Source: Augochlora pura (lineage: Eukaryota; Arthropoda; Insecta; Hymenoptera; Halictidae). From it: a stretch of DNA of 64,000 bases. The translations under genes were made by a program, and so were the position numbers. Shown piece after piece: positions 53,001 to 64,000 of the stretch; position 1 is the first letter of the stretch, and every line of letters begins with the position of its first letter. The notes under the pieces are model-generated. The model ran no database searches. It worked only from the letters and a program-made list of their open reading frames with translations, and was not told the DNA's origin. Where the stretch lies: assembly GCF_028453695.1 (NCBI RefSeq), contig NC_135774.1, forward strand, positions 15,624,001-15,688,000. The letters run 5' to 3'.

Positions 53001-55286
53001 GCAGGGTATCTCTTAATTGACGTATGAAAAATAATAACTCCACAAAAATTCAATAAGAGAAGTGAGCCCTAATTTCAAACGTCTTTCTCAACTTAAAAAT
53101 TCTTTGATAAGCATATTTGTCTTTCAGAAAATTAAATTTCAGTGTCAAAGGTTTCTCGATCCAAAACTTAATTTTCCCAAAACATTTTATTGAATAATCT
53201 GTTCTTCTAATTTGCTCACGTAGAGTCATCGAGTCTTTCCGTTTTAACAGACACCCTGCAAGATTAATTTCGACAAACTTTGCGTCAACGGTGGATATGA
53301 GATACAGATTACCCTCTAATAAATGGATGAAAAGAAAGATACAGAAAGAAAAAGGCCGAGCGATGGACTCGCTCGTCCATGGCAAAATAAAATACACTCA
53401 CAGATATTGTCTCTGCTATTGTTGTCCAAATCGCTAGTCTGTGTGTGACTCTCCTCGTGCATACGCAGTTCTGCGTCGACCGTCAGCGCAGCACAAGGCA
53501 TAAAAATGACTCGATTACGTCTTTGACACGGTGTGATCCACATGCGCACAACGTAAGTTGCAAAGGAAATTTGAGTCGTTTTTTTTTTGTATTATCTTTT
53601 TGTTTTCTTTTGTATTGTTAGACAGAAAGCAGCCAGGTCCTTTCAGAGCAGCACAATTAAATAGAAAAATAAAAGAAACGAAATTCCTAGTATATCTGTG
53701 AGCCACAAAACTTGTCCCTCCGTTTCTCTCATTTTCGGTCGCTTTAATCGGTTGTAGAAAATTGTTTCATTGCATTGACTCAAGTCTTGTGTTTCTCAGA
53801 CATACTGTACACAACCTGTCTGCAACATAAAATATGTATATATTTTACAGAATAATATATAATGGTTGGTATCATAGCGATAGATTGATAAAACAGTTTG
53901 CGTAACTACGTTCTCTTAGATTATCGAATTACATAATAACGACGATCGAAACGAAAACATTTATCGGAACGAACGAGTCGAAGTCATCGGTGCGCAATTT
54001 TCCAATGAAACTTTCAATGTACAACTGTGCATCGAGCGGGCCGCAGAAGAACCGTTTCGCAACGTGTATATTTAACGATTCATTACTCTCTACAGGGTCT
54101 GTATAAAATTTGGTAGTCATTAATTAGAAATTACGAAATGTCGTGGGATTTTACTTTGGAAAATTGCACAGAAATTTGTATGTTCAAACATGGTTGTATG
54201 TTATACACATATAAAACGATATTGATAATATCCACTAGATGATACACATTGTAAATATTTAAAAAATGAAGAAGAGCAACGAGAATCGTTTGTGTCAGTA
54301 TAAAAAGCTAGGAAAAGTCTCAGTAAAAAAGAAACAATGTTAAAAATTTGTTGTACGAAGAATCACGATATGCTCTTGCAGCGTGTTGAACCATATTTGA
54401 AGAAGATCTTAATACATTTTCACACGAGAATTTGATCATCTTTTTGTCGGATTTCTCGTATTTTTTTGTAAAAAAGGATAAAACAAGGGAAGAACGTCAT
54501 TTCGATATTGACAAGGTACGCTAAATAAAAAGTACATATAATAAACGCAAACGGCAAGACGCAATTAAAATGTTTGTGACGAAGTTCGTTGAAATTAAAT
54601 AAGCTTATGTGTGATGCAGAAGATATTCGATAATTATAGATAAGATGACAATGAATGAACCTAAGTGATAAGAATTGCATACACCTGGGAAAGCGTCTAT
54701 ATAAATTATGTGTGTCGCAAGTATTCATTTCTTTCTTCCTTTCTTTCTTTGTTTCAGTACTTTCTCTAACACTCATAAGATGGCACATTTAATATGAGCA
54801 TAATTTGTTTCTATTTACATATTGTCGAACCTGTGATTCAGTACCACATAACATAATTGTAAACAATTTCTTTCGTCCAAATAATAACGTGAAACGGTAG
54901 GAATACAATTTAAAAAAAAATGTCCTTCACGCATGGACTATGTTGTTACCTTAAATAATTCACTGATAATTGCTCAACACACAATAGTTATTGTGTAGCA
55001 TGTTTTCTTCGCTTTGTACATACATAATTCTTTGATTTCGTTTTTGTCTGCGCTCGTTGGCAGCGGCTCATCGTTAAAAAAAGAAGTGAAACGCGTTACA
55101 TGAAGTAATGATCAGTGAATCATTTAACATTTTTTTTTTGTGTAAACAATATCCTCTCGATTTTAAAGAAATAGCTGCCCCATTGGCGAAGACAATCCTA
55201 GAACGCAAGCAATGGAAAAATATTAATAAAAATACGTACCTTTTGTTCAATCATTTCTTAATAAAATAATTATAATTTACATGCAT

Positions 55287-55332
55287 TATGTATATATGTA
55301 TATATTTATATATATATGTATATATATATATT
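55287..55332. repeat. TA/TG microsatellite
   Basis: TATATATGTATATATTTATATATATATG-type sequence, followed 130 bases later by a shorter run. Confidence 0.7.
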
Positions 55333-56371
55333 CCGCAAATTATACGCGATACTTAAAAAAGATTCATCGACGTAATCCGTGTTATTTACATGACCATGCT
55401 TGTGCTCTACTTTCATTGTGCGTTCGTGCTTTACATCAACAATTACAACCACAATAATATATATGTATAATGAAGCGTGCATTATAGTGTATTTATAATA
55501 ATAATAAACCATTATATGGAATTGAATACTGATCTATCTTTTCATTTGTTTAAAATCGTTCATAATTTTTACTAATTCGATTATTGCTGCATTAGACTTC
55601 AATCACAGCAATTGCATATCTCATGCAAAAGAAGAGATTTACTCGACTTCACAGCAATTGTGCAATTAAACAATCTATGGCGTTCGATTTTTTTCAAACA
55701 TTCGGTTTTGCATAGAAGTACAGTTATAAATATGGATTTCGTTATGGAATGCTGTGCTCCATAAACAAGGAGCACGCGTCTGAAAATAATCTTTTCTAAT
55801 TTATACTTATGAAATGATAATAGATCAAACCGGGATGGAAGAGAACAGCTACAGAGAAATCTAATGAAACATCTACAATAGTTGAAATTTAAATACTGTC
55901 ATTATTACGACATAAAAAATGCCTGTTTTACTCTTTGTTGAATATTTAAACGTTACGATCGGATGGAACTACTCTTAAACTGTGATCAGCATTTATAGAT
56001 TCGCGTATTACATGCAAAACATCTGAACGAATATAAAGGACGAACTTTTAAGATATGTCGATTACTGTAAGAATACATAGTATAAGATGGAATGCAGAGT
56101 TGAGACGACACGTAGAAACAAACTGTTAATAGACTTCAAGTACGAATTACATAAACCTGAAATGTAAATCGAATAGGGCAGCGAATAAATACTTTGAAAT
56201 ATTGTCTACAGTAAACAGAGAACATGCACTAACGAGACACAATAATTTTTCTGTTGGTGTTACAGGAAAAAGAGAATAGATGAAGGTATTGTTTACCCTC
56301 GGACATTGGAGATTTAAAAATACAGAAGAAAGAATATATATTTTAAAGTGACAAATACTGTTACAGGAAAA

Positions 56372-56377
56372 TTTATT
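56372..56377 (-). terminator. dsh: Candidate poly(A) signal of dishevelled
   Basis: TTTATT on the plus strand is AATAAA on the minus strand, 480 bases after the dsh stop. Confidence 0.35.
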
Positions 56378-56856
56378 TTTCAAGCTTCTATTATCAAAAA
56401 CTTCAAAGTCGCAGAGGTCTCTTTAAATAATACTACAAACAAAAAGGTTTTTAAAATCTACTCCAAAAAAAAAGAATTGATAATCAATTAAACAAAAGAA
56501 ATGCAAAAGTATTACAAATAATTTTTTAAATCTATATTAAAAGCAACTACGTATATAATATCTAATAAACACTAGTAACTTTGAAGTTTCGGAAAACACA
56601 ACCTTAAGAAGACCTTTCTCATTACAGTATTTGTTTCTTCAAAATAAAGTTACAAATAACTCTAGCATAAACGTTTATGAACCCAACCTAATTAAGTTTT
56701 AAATTAACAAATTGTACCGAATATCGTTGTCCAAGGACCAAGAGTAAAGATTGTATCTAAAGATTTTTCATTGAACGTTTTCAAAGTATTCATTCAAGTT
56801 CGATTGTATATCTTGGCTCTCCAAATTTATAACTCATCTATTTACAACACCGACAT

Positions 56857-59800
56857 CTACATAACATCAACAAAGAATTCACAAGGATTTCCCATCGCAA
56901 TGCGAAATGACTGTCTACTACCAGATAAGTCTTGCTGGTTCTGTTGATTCCCTGAACCAGTTCCTGTCTGCACAGACTGTTCAGAACCACTGGAACGACT
57001 GCGACTATCATTTGATCGTTTCCCATTCGAACCGTTTCCATTGCCAGAGTTCTTACTCGGCATTGTTGGCACTGATGGGATATGCAATTCGGACTCGGAC
57101 GCCGAAGAACAAGACTTTAAGTCGTGGATTGGTTCTTTGCAAATGTGTTCGCTACCTGCACTACTACCTCCTGTTGAAACACATTATGTTGAACATTCAT
57201 CATGTGTTCTTAAAGTATTAAGCTTGGGCAAATTTCTAAAATGTTTTACAATGCCCATTCCTGTAAAATATTAACGTAAGTCTCACCTGAGCCACTGTGA
57301 ACACTTTCTTCTCGATGGTAACCATACACTGTTGGTTCATTAGTGAAATTAAATGGCATTGGACTATAACCAGTTGCAGAATGAGGTGCATATGTTCCTG
57401 AATAAGGCATGTCCCAGGCATTTGGTGGAGGTAATGGTCCAACAGTATCGCAGTCTAATTTCATGCTGCTCATGGCTGAACACAAATCACCGAATACGTA
57501 ATAACATTGTTCAGAGAATGTTATCTTGTTCACTGTATGCCTAATGAAGCCAGCTTTCAGCATTAGAGATGCGTATTTTCTAGCATCGCGGCGATCAATG
57601 AACCCTTCCACGTGGGTGTTAAGCCAGTCCACCACGTCTGCGCCAATAAATGCATTTGGTATTGTTATTTTAAGCCACATACGTTCACGAATTTCTAACC
57701 CTGAGTCAGGTCGAGCCATTGCTCTTACTACTGTCGGCATATCGGTATTGACTGTAAGGTGAAGCTCTTCTAGTGGTCCTAAGAAAAAGTTATTATTTAC
57801 TTTCCCATTATATCCAACATTTTTCCAGATCTGCTATTATTGCCTGCCTACAAAAAATATTTACTTTCTGTATCTGGTAGAGTACTTGCAAGACTGCTTG
57901 ATGTTGATGTCAAAGTTGTAGCACTTGGCGGGCGTGGAGGGAAACCTTCGCCCCTTATGGCAGCTGTGTGAGCCACCCAAGCACCAGGATCTATAGGACG
58001 TACAGGCTCTGTGCGTGGTATTGTGAAGTATCCTTTTGGATTAGGATCCCAACACTTTGCTACTACTAGTTTGATTGGTCTGAAAGTTTCGTAGACCATA
58101 TTACATTATCTGATTACTATGCAATTCAAGGCATTGTTAGTGCACACATACCCTGGTTTTTGAACCACTTCGCGCAGTACCCGAACTGCTTCGTCGTTAG
58201 ACATGTTTTCGAAGTTAATATCGTTTACTTGAAGAATCATGTCACCAGGTTCTATTCGACCATCTAAAGCAACAGCTCCCCTGTGCATATCAAAATTTAT
58301 ATGTTAAAGAAATTACTTGTATACGAAATACTAACATTTTCACTGTCCACTCTGTACTAATAATTTATTATACAGAGTTATATTTTTCATTTTGTAGTGT
58401 AAGTATGAATAAATGAAAACATACCCTTTCATTATGGAACCAACATAGATACCCCCATCACCACCCTTGTTACTTTGACCAACAATACTAATCCCAAGGA
58501 AGTTTACAGTGTCCATATTTAATGAAACTGTTATAATATTTAAGGACATTGTACTGTCTGTGATACTGCTAAAGGATGACGTTCTCGACATAGGCAGTAA
58601 TCTGTGACGCCGTCTTCTTTGTGGTCTACGTCGATCTAACATTGAAATGCAAAAATTAATTCTAGTACACGTTTCTCGTCGCTTCGAATGGTAGAAAAAA
58701 TTTTTGTTCTTCAGTATAGATTTACCTAAAGTAGCTCTGTCGACTGTACTACTCATATTAGTGTGTCTGCCTGTTGTCGATGTTATACGGCTACTTGCAT
58801 CGTCATCTGACTCTAAAAATGTGGTTGTCTCTAAATCTGAACTTAAAATAGAAGCAGTCTCATAACCATGGCCTGATCTGTGTTTTGAATGACCATTTAT
58901 ACGAAGTCCTGGGTTAGTAAACAAATGAGAATAATGTTTAGACAACAATGATTTTTTATGATGATCAGTTCTAACAAAAGTATTATAGAAGAGAGTGTAA
59001 TAGCAATAACTAAAGTCTTTGCTAATTATAGATAGATTAATGAGAATAACATACCATTGTACTTATTTTTGTATTTGTCAATGTACTTGTCTGAATGATG
59101 TCTTGAACTTTTATGTAAATGATGCCCCTGCCGACTACTTATAATACTTTCAGTTTCAGTTAGAGTGTCATCATGAGAAAGTGGTGGTGGGCCACGATTT
59201 GTATGACCAGGTGTCACATGGTCAACACGATCATGCTTTGCCTCGCTGTGAGCCACTGAATCTGTGCACTGTGATGCACCATCTGAGACATTGCTGCCCT
59301 CAGCAGACACCAACTAATTGTAAATATGTTTGCTTATTTTAGTTAAAATTTACCTAGTTCAGGAATCATTAACTCTTTGACTGTTGCACATTCTAACTCA
59401 TTACCGACAATTTAAATTGAATGATTATAAATTGTAATCATTGATTATCAATTGCTGATTGAAAATATGAATCATTACACATTAGTCTTCTAAATACTCC
59501 ATACACTGTCAAAGAGTTACTGCTATCTTAAAAATAATTAAAATAATGTTTTTGTACTCTACTTATATAGTTTAATAGTTCGCTGTTTACATGCTACAGG
59601 TTTTGTGGATGCATTACATAGTCACAAAACTTGTATAGATTATTATAATTATCTGTACTATTTATAATTTTCAGAATCAATATCATTAAAGCTTATGTTT
59701 TAAAGCTTAGCTTAACACTTGTATCACAAATTTATGAATTACATACATAACATCATTGTCAGAATTTTTTGAAAAGAATTAACGAATAATAACATGAATT

Positions 59801-61852
59801 AAAAATCTTACCCAGGAGACAACCCGTCCATTGAAGCAGGGAAGATGAGCATCATCATCAACAATTTCTTCTTTCACAACACTGTCAAGAAAAAAAATAA
59901 TGTTATTATACCAAGCCATTTAGTAAGCTCACATTAATTATTCTTCTACATTTCCATCAATTCTATTGATTTTTTTCTACACTACAGTACACAATAGAAA
60001 AAATTTATTCTTCAACTTTATTTTGATTTTTTATTAAAGAAGACTGAAAAAACATGGAGTAGTCTTAACTTTTACTTTATTTAATCTATTTTGGAGTTTT
60101 TAACATATATTTTTGTACTATCTTTGAATTAGATGAATTTTTGTAATTGTTAGATGCAAGTAATTTAATATTAGATCTAATATAAAATCTAAGGAGAATT
60201 GTTTAAACATAAATAGAAAATTTAATAATTATTTTGCAAGAAAATGATTAAAAATTTAATATTTAAAATTCCAAAATATCTTTAAGAAAGAGAACAATTC
60301 CTTATTATTCAATTAGCTCGAATGTGTAAATGATCATTGCTATAAAAGCTTTACAATTTTTATGACCATTTCCCAATTATAATATTTTTAACAGTAATCA
60401 CGATTAGTACTCAAATTAAACGAAAAGTTATTCAAAAATATTCCTCAACTGAATAAATTATTATGGTGAGGCTAGAGATCTTCTGTTTGGTTACACCCAG
60501 TATGCCTCAGTGAATCATAAAGTACTATACCATTTCGTTACGAAACAGTACTACGAAATTCAAATTTTACCGCGATTCGTCCATAATATCCACTATTGTT
60601 AACATTATTCGAATTATTGAATTTGTATTTAAATAATTTTCAATTAACGTACAACGAATTATGGACAAATGTGTGTCGAAGTAATAAAACTTTAATAATG
60701 AAAAAATGAGAATTATTAATAAATCCAAAAATTTATGCGAATAATGGCAGTCGTTTTCATAATGTAGTCAGCTTTAGTAAAGAAAGGTTTAAAACGTTTC
60801 GCGTATATCGGTGTTTAAATGGACCGAAAGTAGAATGCGATTCGACTGCTGGAAAATGGTACGCGAAGCAGAAAAGAGAAAAGACAGATAATTGTCAAAA
60901 TGTGGCTGCGGACACTTTGTGCCATCCCTTTGTGATCCTAGTTATTTTCGTTCCAGTAAGTCCGGATTTATATTTCTCAGTTTACGGTCGGCATCGCGCG
61001 ATTTCATTTTACTTAAACATTTCGTGCATTTCAACGAAATAAAGCGAAAAGTGATTAGTTACAAATCGTATCTTGTAACTCTCCTACAAACAGTCCGAAT
61101 TCTCTTTCACATGTTTCCCATAGAATAAAACACGTCTCTTTTCCGCTTGACACTTTCCGGTTTGGTGCAAACCACACAATACTCGCGTCTTTGTTATGAG
61201 TGCATACTACGCTTTTCCACGTTAAAAAATACGGATTCGTAAACAACGAACTTTCGAACAAAAATATTAAGAACTTAACTACCTTTATGTCAAGATGAAT
61301 CTCCATTTAACCGGAGATGCTGTTCTAAACTAGACAGAGCAGCTGTTTATCTTAATACTACAACTTGCAAATTACAAAACGTGCGTAGGAGGCGTGAAGA
61401 AACCCGAATAATACGTCGCCTGTGTACGGTCACGATAGCAGGAGAAATATCGGAGCGAGCAGCATCGATTAAAAATAGGTAAAAATCGTTCCGACGAGGC
61501 TCGACTAGCTGAAATGCGATGTCGAATCAGACTCGACGTAGGACCGCAAAGGGTTAAATCGCGGGGCATTGACTCGTCCCGAAGATGAAAGATAAGGTGG
61601 CCAGGACGGTGACAATCGGCTCGCATAGATTCCCGTAGAACGTATGCGAGCCTTGTGTGCGTGGTCAAACACGTATCACCGCGACACTCACCCGAAATCA
61701 TCGTCCATCGATTTGAAGAAATACTTGTAATTCGGCCGATTCAAGACATTTTTGAAGTCGGCCAGAGTGACCCTTTCCGGTGATATCGTGAGCTTGACCA
61801 GGTACGGGGTCTCCTCGTCGTCGATGTGATAGATGATCTTCGTCTCTTCCAT
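56857..61852 (-). CDS. dsh: Dishevelled, Wnt signalling adaptor, nine exons, about 695 aa
   Basis: A cytoplasmic adaptor between Frizzled receptors and both the beta-catenin and planar polarity branches. Exons (minus): 61852-61692, 59881-59812, 59313 to 59063 or 59055, 58970-58726, 58635-58425, 58280-58152, 58079-57865, 57778-57287, 57170-56857. The DIX domain opens the protein (MEETKIIYHIDDEETPYLVK) and continues into exon 2 and the start of exon 3. The basic region RRRPQRRRRHRLLP precedes the PDZ domain at about 275-365 (FLGISIVGQSNKGGDGGIYV). The DEP domain is at about 445-521 (WLKITIPNAFIGADVVDWLN). The C-terminus ends FFVDVM, as in other Dishevelled proteins. The exon 3/4 junction is uncertain: the strongest donor (ATG/GTATGT at 59054) breaks the frame, whereas an upstream AA/GTAC at 59062 keeps it. 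Intron 1 is 1.8 kb; most others are under 100-450 bp. Confidence 0.95.
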
Positions 61853-61949
61853 CGTCTCGGAATCCTGTTATTACGCGTGCATTTGCGAACCGGGGGAAAA
61901 AAAACTGATCGCACCGAAGGCCCCACTAACTATGAAACAATTCTCTTGA

Positions 61950-62345
61950 ACCAATATGGCGCGTCACAGTTCGAGCCAAAGCCCTCGCGCGTACGACGAC
62001 CGTTCGTTCATGTAGCCCGTTTTCGGAGCTTACGCGAGTCTGGCTGCGTGCAACATTATCGAGAACCCGTGCAGCCAGTTATGAGGAAGCCATTGACATT
62101 ATACGAAACAGTTCCGCGCGAGTTGTACACGGTGCGACCGACGAGCTGAATTAAACGTCAACATTCTCGCCGACATTACACACACTCGCGGCGGATCGCC
62201 CGATGTACTCGACAGTACGCTCGAGAATTCGAAGCGAACAGAGATAGAAAGACGATCCACGGAATGATTTTTACACCCTGCTAGATATTAGGTGGATCCT
62301 TCGACAGATGGCGTCGGAGCACCGCTCCCCAACATGGCGACCTGT
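61950..62345 (-). promoter_or_regulatory. dsh: Probable dishevelled promoter/5' UTR with ATGGCG motifs
   Basis: GC-rich DNA directly upstream of the dsh start carries CCAATATGGCGC (61951-61962) and CCAACATGGCGAC (62329-62341), both similar to YY1-type elements near transcription starts. No TATA box is evident. The 107-codon plus-strand frame here is regarded as incidental. Confidence 0.35.
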
Positions 62346-63452
62346 TCGAAAACTTACGGCCACGAACGTAATACAGATTGAAATAACCGACGTCACACGG
62401 TCGGATATTCTAACAATCTGCGAGGATTTAGGTAATTTAATGGTTTCAAAACATTTCCTAGTTATCCCTAGTTTGAAAGCAACGTCTCTGCATTTTTCTG
62501 TCCACGGTTTTGAATTATCGCGTTTCTGCAAAATACATAAACTTAACAGAAATCGATAACAGAAGTACGATAACGGACTTAAAATGTAAGAAATTATCAG
62601 AATCATGGCCTATCAAGTGAATTGTTTGAAATCTATGAACAGTCTCTGATTTTTGCATGAAACGCTTACTTTTTATAGACGGTAGAGTAAAGTTAATACG
62701 AAAATCGCGCCAATAGCACCCCTATGACAAATGCGCAGTGGTTTGGTGCGCAGTAGTTACGGATAGACCGCTGTGGTGGCGCCACTATCTCGTTCATCCA
62801 AACTTCGTAGTTGAAATATCGCGCTCCTCCAGCACTTCAAAATTTGTTTGATATTAGTTTAATAAAGTCATTCTGTATTGTTAAAACGTATCAGGAAGTG
62901 CAATTAATACGAAAAGATCCTAGTAGGTCGTTTATTTTTGCGAGACTCCTATTAATTGTAGAGAAAAGTGAGTTTGAAATTTTGCAGCTTTCGACATAAC
63001 TCTGTTCGATTTTCGAAATAACAGAACCTCTTCAGTGCATTACTAATAACATCGCGTAGGTGAAATACGCATAGTTTAACATAAGTATTAGTTTACAACT
63101 ATTGTTTTTCAATTAATTTAACGTTGGTTTCATTTCACTTCCACAGAGTGTCCCGCAACCAATCTCCACGTAACGACTCGGACAATCGGTGTTACCTTTG
63201 ATTTTGAAGATCTTACCAACCGATGATCACACCGAGCTGATACCTACGTAACCTAAGCATGTCATTATATATCATATCATTATTATATCGTTATATACAT
63301 CAAATTCAAATACGTTCGCCTTTCAACAATATGTCAGAGGTAGTGACATCTACAATTTATCTACACTTTAAGGAGAGTACTTCTCAGTAATGTAATGAAA
63401 CGTATTCAAAGGGAAGCAAAGATCGATCGACTAGAGAAATAAATAAATAAAC
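62346..63452. other. Intergenic DNA between dishevelled and ADGF
   Basis: AT-rich, with short open frames only and no domain or splice evidence. Nothing else is seen. Confidence 0.5.
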
Positions 63453-63458
63453 TTTATT
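63453..63458 (-). terminator. Candidate poly(A) signal of the ADGF gene
   Basis: TTTATT on the plus strand (AATAAA on the minus strand), about 305 bases after the stop codon. Confidence 0.45.
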
Positions 63459-63762
63459 TTTATGAATGCAGCAATAATACATATAGTACAACCTCATGGA
63501 CGTGGAAATTTAATAATTCCGCAAACGAATTTCCACGCGTGATTAGTTATAGGAAGAGACTGCGAAGTTAGAGGTTTTCATAAACGTTATCCTAAGAATG
63601 GCACGCTATTGAAGAAGGCTGTGTGATTTCTACAAACGAAATAAATCACAGGAAAAATCAATTCTATCGGCGATCATCTTTTACCACGGCGTAATTAAAG
63701 GGACAGTCGGTTGAATGGCGTATTCGGTAGGCATTGTATAATATCTAGTACAAAAATAATAG

Positions 63763-64000
63763 CTAGGGTTTGTCTGCATTCATAGACGAACTCCCATGTC
63801 TTTCTTGAACTATGTCGTTCACGTAATTATCCCATTTTTGTCCCCAAAGGGATAGGGCAGCTTTCTTATCTTCAGTGCTCAAACTGCTATAGACCAGAGA
63901 ATTAATTGCTAGCTGCTTCAGCGATCTCAAATCAGCGTGCTTGGACATGATGCCCATAAAAGCTTCGTAGAAGTCGTAGCTCAAAGCTTCAGCACCCCAA
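63763..64000 (-). CDS. Adenosine deaminase-related growth factor (ADGF/ADA2), C-terminal part only
   Basis: A secreted enzyme family that converts extracellular adenosine to inosine. The frame is open to the right edge and translates as WGAEALSYDFYEAFMGIMSK, then DLRSLKQLAINSLVYSSLS and a final WGQKWDNYVNDIV, with stop at 63763. This is the hallmark C-terminal end of the ADA2/ADGF family, where the corresponding stretch begins WGAKGL-(S/T)-YDFYE. The catalytic metal and adenosine-binding residues lie upstream, outside the window, so activity cannot be judged. It is transcribed toward dishevelled, in the same direction. The short tail after the conserved Trp-x-x-x-(V/I) segment is Ser/Asn-rich. 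Confidence 0.85.
   Translation of the reverse strand, partial: WGAEALSYDFYEAFMGIMSKHADLRSLKQLAINSLVYSSLSTEDKKAALSLWGQKWDNYVNDIVQERHGSSSMNADKP

Larger units (their letters stand above)
49403..56371. other. 3' UTRs and intergenic DNA between convergent genes
   Basis: No coding exon is recognised on either strand. It contains CT tracts at 50229-50260 and 50479-50502, a (TA)n tract at about 51995-52031, a short (TG)n at 52856-52871, and a TATATA/TATGTA cluster at about 55287-55332. A CAAGATGGCGGAATC motif is at 49870-49884. Confidence 0.5.

Noticed and set aside
1..64000. tRNA, rRNA, CRISPR arrays or bacterial operons
   Set aside because: No convincing A/B-box pair with a cloverleaf was seen by eye, no regularly spaced repeats with unique spacers exist, and every recognised gene is a spliced animal gene.

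Overview
The window is animal nuclear DNA, most likely from a holometabolous insect and plausibly a hymenopteran. It is AT-rich with scattered GC-rich islands. Protein genes are split by GT-AG introns, some only 56-90 bp long, and the recognisable proteins are standard insect genes. There is no operon structure, CRISPR array or bacterial signal. The order and family assignments are inference from translated exons; no database search was possible.

Layout, left to right. At 35-139 (+) sits what looks like the last exon of a cysteine-rich protein that begins left of the window, with a poly(A) signal just after the stop. About 8.6 kb without a recognisable gene follows, holding a minisatellite (1.51-1.76 kb), a purine tract (4.13-4.19 kb) and four diverged copies of an old repeat (5.16-6.02 kb). 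A three-exon gene (+, 9225-12675) encodes a 140-residue secreted six-cysteine protein. Upstream of it, at 8778-8814, is a textbook TATA box plus initiator. The minus strand from about 31.2 kb down to 18287 is the corepressor Sin3A. Its three last exons lie 5.4 kb away from the rest, and read-through of one splice donor gives an alternative short C-terminus. The intergenic region 31.2-39.0 kb contains a Tc1-like non-autonomous transposon with matching terminal inverted repeats and a 2.4-kb GC-rich island. TRMU, the mitochondrial tRNA 2-thiouridylase, occupies 39028-40745 (+) in seven exons. A 14-exon M13 metallopeptidase of the neprilysin type (+, 42501-49402) has an unusually long acidic linker. 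It converges on dishevelled (-, 61852-56857), with 7.5 kb of UTR and intergenic DNA between them. The C-terminal exon of an adenosine deaminase-related growth factor (ADA2/ADGF, -) is cut by the right edge.

The genes do not form a pathway. Sin3A is a chromatin corepressor, TRMU modifies mitochondrial tRNAs, the M13 enzyme cleaves extracellular peptides, Dishevelled transduces Wnt and planar polarity signals, and ADGF removes extracellular adenosine. The points most worth following up are the Sin3A C-terminal switch, the unrecognised secreted cysteine protein with its strong promoter and long upstream ORF, the degenerate Tc1-like element, and one dishevelled splice junction whose best donor is out of frame.
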